Source of the DNA: Xylophilus sp. GW821-FHT01B05
GTDB lineage: Bacteria; Pseudomonadota; Gammaproteobacteria; Burkholderiales; Burkholderiaceae_C
Assembly (NCBI GenBank): GCA_038961845.1
Contig: CP152408.1
Coordinates: 4,154,001-4,218,000 of the forward strand
Direction: 5' to 3'
DNA: 64,000 nucleotides
The translations under genes and the position numbers were made by a program. How positions within the stretch are numbered: the stretch's first letter is position 1; each line of letters starts with the position of its first letter. Below are positions 26,227-34,278 of the stretch, piece by piece. The notes under the pieces are model-generated. The model searched no databases. It saw only the letters and a list, made by a program, of their open reading frames with translations, and was not told the origin of the DNA.

Positions 26227-26344
26227 CTCCGCCTGTCAGCAGAAGCTCCCCAGAAAGGCCTGCTTGAGCAGCAATGCCCTCTCACCAGCAGACGACGACG
26301 GAAACTGAGCAAATGTTCGACGCCGGCCGACTGGCGCCACAGCC

Positions 26345-26572
26345 TCAACCCCGCCGAAGGTCCACCAACAGTTCAAGCTGCTCAACACCCGCCCAGGTCT
26401 CACGCTTGAATGCCTGGTGGTACCGGTCAATCTCGCTGATGGATGCCAGGGCAACCCGCTGGGCCGCCTCGATGGAGGCTGCGCGCATGTAGTAGATGAG
26501 GAAGTCGCCCTGCTCGGTCGATTCGAGAAATACCGACTCGATGCTGACCCCCTCGGCCTCCAGGCTCTTGAT
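26345..26572 (-). pseudogene. Truncated duplicate of the DUF6176-like gene
   Basis: It corresponds to residues 38 to stop of the intact gene at 20978-21313, with 221 of 229 DNA bases identical and no indel across 26343-26571. The first ~37 codons are missing and the sequence joins directly onto the stop region of the acetyltransferase gene at 26573. Most differences are silent or conservative, so the copy diverged recently or was kept by recombination. Confidence 0.85.
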
Positions 26573-27079
26573 TCAGCCCTGCGCGTTGAATGCATCGTCA
26601 TACAACACCTCGCCGTGCGGCATGCCTGAGCCAAAAGACACAGCCTGGAAGTACTCAGGCGGGACATCTGCCAGCACAAGCCCGGGCTCTGCCCGGAAGC
26701 CGAAGCGGCCGTAATAGCCTGGTTCGCCAAGCACGACGCAACCGGCCGCTCCGCTTTCACGCAGCGCACGCAATGCCTCGCGCATAAGGCGTGAACCGAC
26801 TCCCCCGCCTTGATAGGCGGGCACTACCGAGATCGGCCCCAGGCCATGCCAGCCCGAAGCCCCATCCGAGATGGACACCGGTGATACGGCCACGTGGCCG
26901 ACTACCTGCCCATCAACCTCGGCCACTAGCGACAGCGTCAATTTGCCGGCCTTGCGCAGCGCCTTGACGATGAACTGCTCGGTATGGGCGGTGTGGGGCG
27001 CTGCCAGAAATGCAGCGGTGGTCACTGCGTCAATGGCATCCACGTCGGCGCTTGTCTCGTTTCTGATTTCGACGTTCAT
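26573..27079 (-). CDS. GNAT-family N-acetyltransferase
   Basis: This is a 168-residue acetyl-CoA-dependent acyltransferase. The acetyl-CoA pyrophosphate loop is at VVPAYQGGGVGSRLM and the C-terminal strand region at GYYGRFGFRAEPG. The ATG at 27079 (MNVEIRNETSAD) has AGGA upstream and matches the usual start of this YhbS-like subgroup; a start 30 codons earlier adds an atypical Gln-rich leader. It is divergent from the reductase-TetR pair. The substrate is unknown. Confidence 0.82.
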   Translation of the reverse strand: MNVEIRNETSADVDAIDAVTTAAFLAAPHTAHTEQFIVKALRKAGKLTLSLVAEVDGQVVGHVAVSPVSISDGASGWHGLGPISVVPAYQGGGVGSRLMREALRALRESGAAGCVVLGEPGYYGRFGFRAEPGLVLADVPPEYFQAVSFGSGMPHGEVLYDDAFNAQG

Positions 27080-27174
27080 GGGGTCCTGCTGCTGGAGATA
27101 TGGGTCAACCTCATCGAAGTAGCCCTGAAGAATGCGGGCCGATTCGCTTTGCGGTCGGTTCATAGCCAAATAAT

Positions 27175-27185
27175 ATACACCGTAT
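27175..27185. promoter_or_regulatory. Possible operator ATAC-ACC-GTAT
   Basis: An inverted repeat in an AT-rich patch between the divergent acetyltransferase and reductase genes. A TetR-type regulator is the second gene of the rightward operon, so autoregulation here is plausible but unproven. The arms are only four bases. Confidence 0.3.
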
Positions 27186-27209
27186 GAATTATGAGATTAC
27201 GGGCTCCCC

Positions 27210-27746
27210 ATGACCACCGCACATGTATTCATCGCCACCAGCCTGGATGGCTTCATCGCCCGGGCGGATGGCGGCATCGACTGCCTTCTGCAGCGCGATG
27301 ACCCGGCCGAGGAGCACGGCTATGCCACCTTCATCGCCGACAAGGACATGATCGTGATGGGCCGGGGCACCTACGAGAAGGTGCTGGGCTTCGGCGCATG
27401 GCCTTATGACCGGCCGGTGCTGGTGCTGTCAAAGCAACTGGCCAACGCGCCGGTGCCCGAGGCGCTGCAGGGCAAGCTGCGCTTTTCCAGCCGCGCGCCC
27501 AAGGAGGCGATGCAGGAGCTGGCCGCGCAGGGCGTGCGCCAGGTCTATGTCGATGGAGGGCAACTGGTGCAGTCCTTCCTTCGCGATGGGTTGGTGGCCG
27601 ACATGGTGATCACAACTGTCCCGGTGCTGATCGGGTCGGGCCGGCCGCTTTTCGGGGCGCTGCCGCATGACGTCGATCTGCAACTGCTATCCAGCCACAG
27701 CTTCCCCTCGGGCCTGGTGCAGTCCCGCTACAGGCTGGCCCCATGA
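27210..27746 (+). CDS. Dihydrofolate reductase/RibD-C-domain family protein
   Basis: This is a 178-residue protein of the RibD C-terminal/DHFR-like fold: VFIATSLDGFIARADGGIDCL at the N-terminus, DMIVMGRGTYEKV, and VYVDGGQLVQSFLRDGLVADM. Such proteins are NADPH-dependent reductases of mostly unknown substrate. The stop overlaps the TetR start (ATGA), suggesting a regulator-reductase operon that responds to a small molecule. Confidence 0.85.
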   Translation: MTTAHVFIATSLDGFIARADGGIDCLLQRDDPAEEHGYATFIADKDMIVMGRGTYEKVLGFGAWPYDRPVLVLSKQLANAPVPEALQGKLRFSSRAPKEAMQELAAQGVRQVYVDGGQLVQSFLRDGLVADMVITTVPVLIGSGRPLFGALPHDVDLQLLSSHSFPSGLVQSRYRLAP

Positions 27747-28294
27747 GCCGCCCGCGTGGGCGGCCAGCCCAAGGCCAGGGGCTGGCGCTTGAAGACATTC
27801 TGAGCGCCGCGCTAGTGCTGCTGAACGAAGGCGGCGGCCAAGGCCTGACGATGCGCGCCCTGGCCAGCCGGCTGGGTACTTCACCGATGAGCCTGTACCA
27901 CCACGTGGGCGATCACGAGGGCTTGCTGCGCATGCTGTCGGATCGGGTCTATGCCGAGGTGCTGGAGGGATTGGCGCCGCAGGCGGATGCCCGGGCAGAT
28001 ATCCGGGCGCTGCTGGCCCGCTATCACCACACCGTGGGCCAGCACCCGCAATTGACGCTCGCGATCTTTGCCGCCCCCAACGCCTTTGCCGGCGTGACCC
28101 GCCAGATCACCGAGCGCCTCACCAGCCTGCTGGCGGGGATCACGGCCGAGCCCGCTCTGTGGCGCGACATCCTGGTGGACCATGCCCATGGCAGCGGCCT
28201 GGCCCTGGCCTGCGCTGGCCAGATGCAATACGAGAAGGCGCTGGATCAGCTGCTGAACTGTCTGGCTGGCAGCGCAAAACTATCAAATAGATAG
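27743..28294 (+). CDS. TetR/AcrR-family transcriptional regulator
   Basis: This is a 183-residue repressor. The N-terminal helix-turn-helix is at about residues 15-60 (LEDILSAALVLLNEGGGQGLTMRALASRLGTSPMSLYHHVG, read by conserved positions), and the rest is a TetR_C-like ligand domain. It is translationally coupled to the reductase gene by a four-base overlap. The last five codons and stop (KLSNR) are supplied by the dispersed hairpin repeat that starts at 28276, so the original C-terminus may have been different. Confidence 0.85.
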   Translation: MSRPRGRPAQGQGLALEDILSAALVLLNEGGGQGLTMRALASRLGTSPMSLYHHVGDHEGLLRMLSDRVYAEVLEGLAPQADARADIRALLARYHHTVGQHPQLTLAIFAAPNAFAGVTRQITERLTSLLAGITAEPALWRDILVDHAHGSGLALACAGQMQYEKALDQLLNCLAGSAKLSNR

Positions 28295-28350
28295 CTAATA
28301 GCCCAGGTGGCACAAGGGCTAGAGGCATATTTCATCAATATTTTAAATAT
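28276..28350. repeat. Comamonad-type dispersed hairpin repeat, copy 1
   Basis: AAACTATCAAATAGATAGCT is followed by a hairpin TAGCCC (28299-28304)/GGGCTA (28316-28321) and an AT-rich tail. It closely matches 57950-58019. It lies between convergent tetR and clc and supplies the tetR stop codon, so it probably acts as a terminator. Confidence 0.75.
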
Positions 28351-28360
28351 GCAGCCGCAC

Positions 28361-29683
28361 CTACCGGTGCGCCTCGATCGGGTTGCCATACAAGGGCCGC
28401 GCACCAAACTGCGTGCTCACCGCATAGGCCACGCCGCAGGCCAGCATGGTGGGCAGGGTGAGCTGGAACTGGTGCGTCATCTCCAGCACCATGACGATGG
28501 CCATCAGCGGCGCGTGCGTGACCGCGGCCAGCACGGCCGACATGCCGATCACGGCCAGTACGCGCGGATCGCCCACCCAGGCCGCCGGCAGCCACAGCAG
28601 CGCCACCTGCGCCAGCACGCTGCCTGATGCAGCGCCCACCAGCAGCGAAGGCGTGAAGACGCCGCCGATGGCGCCGCTGCCCGAGCTAAGCGCCGTCGCC
28701 AGCACCTTGGCGGCCAGTACCAGCGCCAGCATCTGCCACAGCAGGTGCCCCTGCAGCACGCCAGACACCACGCTGTAGCCATTGCCCCAGACCTGCGGCA
28801 CCACCGCCGACAACAGCCCCACCAGCAGGCCGCCCAACCCAAGGCGCCACACCGGCGAGGCGATGCGGCCAAACACGGCACGGGCCCGCTCCAGCAGCAC
28901 CAGCAAGGCCCAGCCGATGCCGCCAAACACCAGGCCGGCCACCAGCGCGGCGCCCAGGCTGGTCGGCAGCAGGTCCAGTTGTGGCACGGTGTAGAGCGGC
29001 AAAGGCTCGACCAGCCAGTAGATCAGCGCGTTCGAGGTGGCCGAAGCAATCAGCACCGGCGCCACCGCATAGGGCACCAGAAAGCCCAGCGCCAGCTCCA
29101 GCACAAACACCACGCCCGCCACCGGCGCGTGGTAGGCCGAGCCAATGCCCGCCGCAATGCCACAGACCAGCAGCGCCTTGCGCTCGTCAGCCGACAGCGG
29201 CAGCCGGCGCGCCAGCGTGGCGGCAAACCAGGCGGCCAGCTGCACCATCGGCCCTTCGCGGCCAATGGAGGCGCCGGTGCCCACCGACAGCAGCGCCGAC
29301 AGGCTGCGTGCCAGCGTGCTGCGGTTGTTCAGGTCAACGCGGCCCTGGCGCGCCGCGTCGATGTAGTCCAGATGCACATCGCCCGCCGGCCCGCGCCGCG
29401 CCCACGCCCGGCCGCGCGCCAGCACTGCACCGGCCAGCAAGCCGCCCACCGCCCCCACCAACACCCGCTGCCAGGGCGCCAGCGACATGGCCGCATCCAC
29501 CAGGCCGCCGGTGTGCCCGGTGGCCAGCCACTCCACCCCGCGCGCCAGCCAGCGAAACAGCACCGTGGCAGCCGCCGCCAGCGCGCCCACAACCACCGCC
29601 AATAGCCACAGGCGCAGCGTGCGCCCGGCGGGACGAAACAGGCGAAAGCGCTGCGGCGCATGGGTGTCGGGGGATGGCGTCAT
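28361..29683 (-). CDS. ClC-family chloride channel/antiporter
   Basis: This is a 440-residue ClC protein with about 16 hydrophobic helices. The gating motif GREGP carries the external gating glutamate, and the second anion motif is GSGAIGGVFTPSL. The first motif reads GTGAS rather than GSGIP. In the helix that holds the two glutamates of E. coli ClC (FIIEEM), this protein reads FVLELA, so the second, internal proton-path glutamate appears to be Leu. It may be a channel or an exchanger with another proton route. It is a single gene, convergent with tetR. Confidence 0.88.
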   Translation of the reverse strand: MTPSPDTHAPQRFRLFRPAGRTLRLWLLAVVVGALAAAATVLFRWLARGVEWLATGHTGGLVDAAMSLAPWQRVLVGAVGGLLAGAVLARGRAWARRGPAGDVHLDYIDAARQGRVDLNNRSTLARSLSALLSVGTGASIGREGPMVQLAAWFAATLARRLPLSADERKALLVCGIAAGIGSAYHAPVAGVVFVLELALGFLVPYAVAPVLIASATSNALIYWLVEPLPLYTVPQLDLLPTSLGAALVAGLVFGGIGWALLVLLERARAVFGRIASPVWRLGLGGLLVGLLSAVVPQVWGNGYSVVSGVLQGHLLWQMLALVLAAKVLATALSSGSGAIGGVFTPSLLVGAASGSVLAQVALLWLPAAWVGDPRVLAVIGMSAVLAAVTHAPLMAIVMVLEMTHQFQLTLPTMLACGVAYAVSTQFGARPLYGNPIEAHR

Positions 29684-29713
29684 GTGGCGGGACAGACAGG
29701 GATTGCGGAAAGC

Positions 29714-30421
29714 CTACTCGCTCGCCCGGAACATGCGGGGGAAAGTCGCCGCCCGCGTCCGGTCCTTGATGCGGTAGCCCATGGCGGCGCGGCCCTGCTG
29801 GCCGTCGACCATGCCGGCCTCTTCAAGAAACTGGGCGTCGAGCATGCGTTTTCTGAAAGCGCTTTTGTCCATGGGCCGCCCCAGCACCACCTCGTAGGTC
29901 TGCTGCAACTGCGGCAGAGTAAAGGGCTCAGCCAGCAAGAACGCCGGCAGCGATGTGTACTCCACCTTGCCGCGCAGCCGCGCCAATGCGGCCTCCAGGA
30001 TCTGTGCATGGTCAAACGCCAGCCGCTTGCGCAGCGCCTCATCCACCGCCAGCCATTGCGACGGTGCCGTGCCGGCCGGCTCATGGACCAGGGCAAAGTA
30101 GGCATGCGTGGCAGACCAGCCCCGCGGGTCCCGGCCCGCACCGCCCCAGCTTCCCAGTTGCTCCAGATAGGGCGCGGCCACACCGGTCTTGTCCTTCAAC
30201 TTGCGCATCGCACAATCCAGCAGGGAGTGGTCCTGCGCCACATCCACAAAGCCGCCCGGCAAAGCCCAGCGTCCGGGGAATGGCTCTTGCAAATCCTGCG
30301 GCCGGCGCACCAGCAGCACGCTCAAGCCCCCATCCACTATGGAAAAGATCACAAGGTCCACAGTGACCAGTGGGCGCTCAAAATCCAGTTTCTCTGAAGG
30401 GCTAGGCGTAGTCTTTTTCAT
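29714..30421 (-). CDS. nrtR: NrtR-type transcriptional repressor of NAD metabolism (Nudix-related)
   Basis: This is a 235-residue protein with an N-terminal Nudix fold (about 15-150) and a C-terminal winged helix (about 160-230). The Nudix box is degenerate: GGFVDVAQDHSLLDCAMRKLKDKTG lacks the catalytic glutamates, as expected for NrtR, which binds ADP-ribose instead of hydrolysing it; only its conserved positions are cited. The ATG at 30421 (MKKTTPSPS) is chosen; longer starts would run through the operator. It is divergent from the NAD salvage operon across two operator palindromes, consistent with repression and autoregulation. Confidence 0.87.
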   Translation of the reverse strand: MKKTTPSPSEKLDFERPLVTVDLVIFSIVDGGLSVLLVRRPQDLQEPFPGRWALPGGFVDVAQDHSLLDCAMRKLKDKTGVAAPYLEQLGSWGGAGRDPRGWSATHAYFALVHEPAGTAPSQWLAVDEALRKRLAFDHAQILEAALARLRGKVEYTSLPAFLLAEPFTLPQLQQTYEVVLGRPMDKSAFRKRMLDAQFLEEAGMVDGQQGRAAMGYRIKDRTRAATFPRMFRASE

Positions 30422-30447
30422 GGCAGGCCTTGACTTTAACCCCATGA

Positions 30448-30485
30448 GTTGTACTATGCAACCCAATTGAGTTGCACAGTACAAC
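30448..30485. promoter_or_regulatory. Tandem NrtR operator palindromes
   Basis: Two 15-bp sites, GTTGTACTATGCAAC (30448-30462) and GTTGCACAGTACAAC (30471-30485), are each GTTG-N7-CAAC inverted repeats and are themselves near-inverted copies of one another. They are centred 23 bp apart in the nrtR-pncA intergenic region, ending 22 bp before the downstream ATG, a position suited to blocking transcription both ways. Confidence 0.75.
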
Positions 30486-30507
30486 CCTAGCAGTGACAGA
30501 GGACCGC

Positions 30508-31365
30508 ATGACACCCAGCATCCAGCTTCTCATCATCGATCCGCAGAACGATTTTTGCGATCTGCCCGCCGACTGGTGCCCTACCGATGGCCGTACCGGC
30601 CAGCCGCTGGCACCCGCCCTGCCCGTGGCCGGCGCGCATGCCGACATGCTGCGCCTGGCCCGGCTGATCGATGCGGGCGCGGGCGGCCTCACCCGCATCG
30701 CAATCACGCTGGATTCGCACCACCGCTATGACATCGCCCACCCCACGTTCTGGCAGACCGGCAGCGGTGCCGATGTAGCGCCCTTTACCTCCATCACCGC
30801 CGCCCAGGTGCGTGCTGGCGACTACGCTCCGCGCGCGCCTTCGGCCTTGCCGCGGGCACTGGCCTACCTCGACGCGCTGGAGCAGCGCGGGCGCTACACC
30901 CTGATGGTCTGGCCGGTGCACTGCGAGATCGGCAGTTGGGGCCACAACGTGCACAGCGCCGTCAAGGCCGCCTACAACCGCTGGGAAGACAGCACGCTGG
31001 GCCTGGTGCAAAAGATCAGCAAGGGCAGCAACCCCTGGACCGAGCACTACAGCGCCATGCAGGCCGAGGTGCCGGATGCCGAAGACCCCGCCACCCAGCT
31101 CAACACCGGCCTCATCGCCACGCTGGACCAAGCCGACCTGATCGTGATCGCCGGCGAGGCCAGCAGCCACTGCGTGAAGGCGACCACCGAGCACATCGTG
31201 CAAAACCTGCCTTCGGGCCGACCCGGCAAGGTGGTGCTATTGACTGACTGCATGAGCCCGGTCGGCGGCTTTGAGGCGCAGCACCAGGCCTTTCTGGACG
31301 ACATGCGCCGGCAAGGCGTGGTGCTCACCACCAGCGTCGACTTCCTGCCCCAATTGCAAGCTTAG
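30508..31365 (+). CDS. pncA: Nicotinamidase-like cysteine hydrolase (isochorismatase fold)
   Basis: This is a 285-residue isochorismatase-fold hydrolase. The catalytic Asp D11 lies in IIDPQNDFC, a lysine lies in the VQKISKG stretch and the nucleophile is C222 in GEASSHCVKATTEH. It is longer than typical PncA (about 210 residues). Being first in an NrtR-controlled operon with pncB, nadE and nadM strongly supports nicotinamide to nicotinate deamidation. The ATG at 30508 with AGAGG upstream is chosen; an earlier start would lie inside the operator. Confidence 0.82.
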   Translation: MTPSIQLLIIDPQNDFCDLPADWCPTDGRTGQPLAPALPVAGAHADMLRLARLIDAGAGGLTRIAITLDSHHRYDIAHPTFWQTGSGADVAPFTSITAAQVRAGDYAPRAPSALPRALAYLDALEQRGRYTLMVWPVHCEIGSWGHNVHSAVKAAYNRWEDSTLGLVQKISKGSNPWTEHYSAMQAEVPDAEDPATQLNTGLIATLDQADLIVIAGEASSHCVKATTEHIVQNLPSGRPGKVVLLTDCMSPVGGFEAQHQAFLDDMRRQGVVLTTSVDFLPQLQA

Positions 31366-31374
31366 GAGCCCCTT

Positions 31375-32562
31375 ATGCAAGCCATCATCCAAAGCCTGCT
31401 GGACACCGACCTCTACAAATTCACGATGTGGCAGACCATGCTGCACCGGCATCCGCAGACCGATGCGGAGTACAGCTTTGTCTGCCGCAACCAGCCCACC
31501 TACCCGCTGGCGGATTTGCTGGACGACGTGAACCAGCAGCTCGACCATCTTTGCAGCCTGCGCTTCCAGCCGGCAGAGCTGGCCTATCTGCGCGGCCTGC
31601 GCTACATCAAGAGCGACTTTGTCGACTTCCTGCGCATCTTCAGCTTCCAGCGGGAATTCATCAGCGCCACGGTGGAAGGCCCGGTGCTGAGGATCAAGGC
31701 GCTTGGCCCGCAGGTGCACACCATGGGTTTCGAGATCTTCGTGCTGGCCATCGTCAACGAGCTGTACTTCCGCCGCTTCGACCAGAACGCGGCACTGGCC
31801 GAAGGCCGCCAGCGCCTGCAGGGCAAGGTGCAGTTGCTGCGGGATTTCGCGCAAGAGCCTGTGGCCAAGCACCCGTTCGAGTTCTTTGACTTCGGCGTGC
31901 GGCGCCGCTTCTCCCGCGACTGGCAGCGTGAGGTGGTCAGCACGCTCAAGCGCGAAGTGCCGCAGTATTTCAAGGGCACCTCCAACGTGCTGCTGGCCCA
32001 GGAGCTGGACCTGGTGCCCATCGGCACCATGGCCCACGAATACCTGCAGACCTACCAGGCCCTGGGTGTGCGGCTGCGTGATTTCCAACGCGCGGCACTG
32101 GAGGACTGGGTGCAGGAGTACCGCGGTGACCTGGGCGTGGCCCTGACCGACGTGGTCGGCATGGACGCTTTCCTGGCCGACTTCGACCTTTACTTTGCCA
32201 AGCTGTTCGACGGGTTGCGGCACGACTCGGGCGATCCATTTATCTGGGGCGAAAAGGCCCTGGCGCACTACACCAGGCTGCGCATAGACGCGCACAACAA
32301 GCGCCTGGTGTTCTCCGACGGCCTGGACCTGCCCACGGCCATCAAGCTCTACCGCAACTTTGCCGACCGTACCCAGACCGGTTTTGGCATTGGCACCAAC
32401 CTCACCAACGACGTTAGCCTTGCGCCGATCAACATCGTCATGAAGCTCACCGGCTGCAACGGCCAATCGGTAGCCAAGCTGTCCGACAGCCCCGGCAAGA
32501 CCTTGTGCGATGACCAGACCTTTCTGGCCTATCTGCGCCAGGTGTTCCAGTCCCCAGCCTAA
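31375..32562 (+). CDS. pncB: Nicotinate phosphoribosyltransferase
   Basis: This is a 395-residue PncB that makes nicotinate mononucleotide from nicotinate and PRPP with ATP. Conserved stretches are the N-terminal [44 protein letters not shown] and [11 protein letters not shown]. It follows pncA by nine bases and precedes nadE by eight, so the four genes form one transcription unit. Length is normal for the family. Confidence 0.95.
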   Translation: MQAIIQSLLDTDLYKFTMWQTMLHRHPQTDAEYSFVCRNQPTYPLADLLDDVNQQLDHLCSLRFQPAELAYLRGLRYIKSDFVDFLRIFSFQREFISATVEGPVLRIKALGPQVHTMGFEIFVLAIVNELYFRRFDQNAALAEGRQRLQGKVQLLRDFAQEPVAKHPFEFFDFGVRRRFSRDWQREVVSTLKREVPQYFKGTSNVLLAQELDLVPIGTMAHEYLQTYQALGVRLRDFQRAALEDWVQEYRGDLGVALTDVVGMDAFLADFDLYFAKLFDGLRHDSGDPFIWGEKALAHYTRLRIDAHNKRLVFSDGLDLPTAIKLYRNFADRTQTGFGIGTNLTNDVSLAPINIVMKLTGCNGQSVAKLSDSPGKTLCDDQTFLAYLRQVFQSPA

Positions 32563-32570
32563 AGACCGCC

Positions 32571-34271
32571 ATGTTGAAAATAACCCTTGCCCAACTGAAC
32601 CTCACCATCGGCGACCTTACGGGCAATGTCGCCAAGATGATTGCCGCCGCGCGCCAGGCCTGGGTCGAGCAGTCCGACCTGGTGGTGTTCTCCGAGCTGG
32701 CGCTGACGGCCTACTACCCCGCCGACCTGCTGGAGGAAGACGGCTTCATGGAGCGCGTGGATGCCGCCTTCCAGGAACTGCTGCAGGCCTCCCGGCAAAT
32801 GCCCCGGCTGCACTGGGTGATTGGCCTGCCCGCGCGCCACAGCGGGCCGGGCCACAAGTTGCGCAACATGCTGCGCGTGGTCAAGGACGGCGAGGTGCGG
32901 CTCGAATACGCCAAGCAGTTGCTGCCCACCTACAACATCTTCGATGAGCGCCGGCACTTCGAGCCCGGGCCGGACGTGGCCAAGGTGCTGCGCATACGCG
33001 AGGCGCAGGTCGGCTTCCTGATCTGCGAAGACGGCTGGAACGACGGCGGCCTGGACTACGCCATCAACCCCTTCGAGCGCATGCGCGATGCGGCGCCGGA
33101 TCTGGTCGTCTCCATCAACGCCAGCCCGTCCGAGATCGGCAAGCGCGAGCAGCGCCACCAGATCTTCAGCGCCGCCAGCCGGCACAACGCGCTGCCCATC
33201 CTGTATGTGAACCAGATCGGCGGGCACGACCAGATCGTCTTTGACGGCGCCTCGTTCGCGGTCGAGCCCCAGGCCGGCGTCGTCTACGAGGCGCAGCGCT
33301 TTGCCGAAGACATCCGCACGCTGCAGTTTGATAACGGCCACTTCCTGACGCGGGACGGCGCGCCGCCGGCCAGCGTGCCGGCCCAGGGTTTCCCGACCAT
33401 GGAGTTCTACCGCCGGCAGATCATCCTGGGCCTGCAGGACTACGCGCGCCGCTGCGGCTTCACCCGCGTGGTGGTCGGCTCGTCTGGCGGCATTGATTCG
33501 GCACTGACGCTGGCACTGGCGGCCGAGGCGCTGGGGCCGGCAAACGTGGTGGCCATCACCATGCCGTCGAAGTTCTCTTCGGCCGGCTCGGTCGATGACT
33601 CCGAAGCCCTGTGCCGCAAGCTGGGCGTCACGCTGTATCGCCACCCCATCGCGGAGCTGGTGGCAGACTTTTCCAGTGGCTTCCAAGCCGCCTTCGGGCA
33701 GGCCCTGCAAGGCATCGCGCTCGAGAACCTGCAGGCACGTGCGCGCGGCACCATCCTGATGGAGTACTCCAACAGCTTTGGCCACCTGCTGCTGACCACC
33801 GGCAACAAGTCCGAGATATCGGTGGGCTACTGCACCCTGTACGGCGACACCAACGGCGGCCTGGGCCTGATCGGCGACCTGTACAAGACGGAGGTGTTTG
33901 CGCTGTCCAGGCACATCAACGACAGCGCAGGCCAAGAGATCATCCCCCTGGCCATCATCGACAAGCCGCCCTCGGCCGAGCTGGCCCCCGACCAGAAGGA
34001 CGTCGACAGCCTGCCGCCCTACCCGGTGCTGGACGAGGTGCTGAAGCTGCTGATCGAAGGCCGCCGCCTGGCGGGCTGGGAGTTTGAGCAGGCCTCGGCC
34101 TTTGTTGCACAACTGAAGAGCACCGCAGAAGGCCGAGCGCTGGTACAGCGCATCCGGGGCATGATCGCCCGCAACGAATACAAGCGCCGCCAGGCGCCGC
34201 CCATCATCCGTGTACGCGCCCGCGCGTTCGGGTCGGGCCGGCAGATGCCAATAGCAGCCAAATTCGAGTGA
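32571..34271 (+). CDS. nadE: Glutamine-dependent NAD+ synthetase
   Basis: This is a 566-residue two-domain enzyme. The N-terminal nitrilase-type glutaminase has the triad E42, K115 and C152 (ICEDGWND). The C-terminal synthetase has the ATP pyrophosphatase loop GSSGGIDS at 303-310 and GNKSEISVGY. It amidates nicotinate adenine dinucleotide with ammonia from glutamine. Its operon position next to pncB and nadM completes a nicotinamide-to-NAD route. Length is as expected for the bacterial glutaminase-fused form. Confidence 0.95.
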   Translation: MLKITLAQLNLTIGDLTGNVAKMIAAARQAWVEQSDLVVFSELALTAYYPADLLEEDGFMERVDAAFQELLQASRQMPRLHWVIGLPARHSGPGHKLRNMLRVVKDGEVRLEYAKQLLPTYNIFDERRHFEPGPDVAKVLRIREAQVGFLICEDGWNDGGLDYAINPFERMRDAAPDLVVSINASPSEIGKREQRHQIFSAASRHNALPILYVNQIGGHDQIVFDGASFAVEPQAGVVYEAQRFAEDIRTLQFDNGHFLTRDGAPPASVPAQGFPTMEFYRRQIILGLQDYARRCGFTRVVVGSSGGIDSALTLALAAEALGPANVVAITMPSKFSSAGSVDDSEALCRKLGVTLYRHPIAELVADFSSGFQAAFGQALQGIALENLQARARGTILMEYSNSFGHLLLTTGNKSEISVGYCTLYGDTNGGLGLIGDLYKTEVFALSRHINDSAGQEIIPLAIIDKPPSAELAPDQKDVDSLPPYPVLDEVLKLLIEGRRLAGWEFEQASAFVAQLKSTAEGRALVQRIRGMIARNEYKRRQAPPIIRVRARAFGSGRQMPIAAKFE

Positions 34272-34278
34272 GACACCC

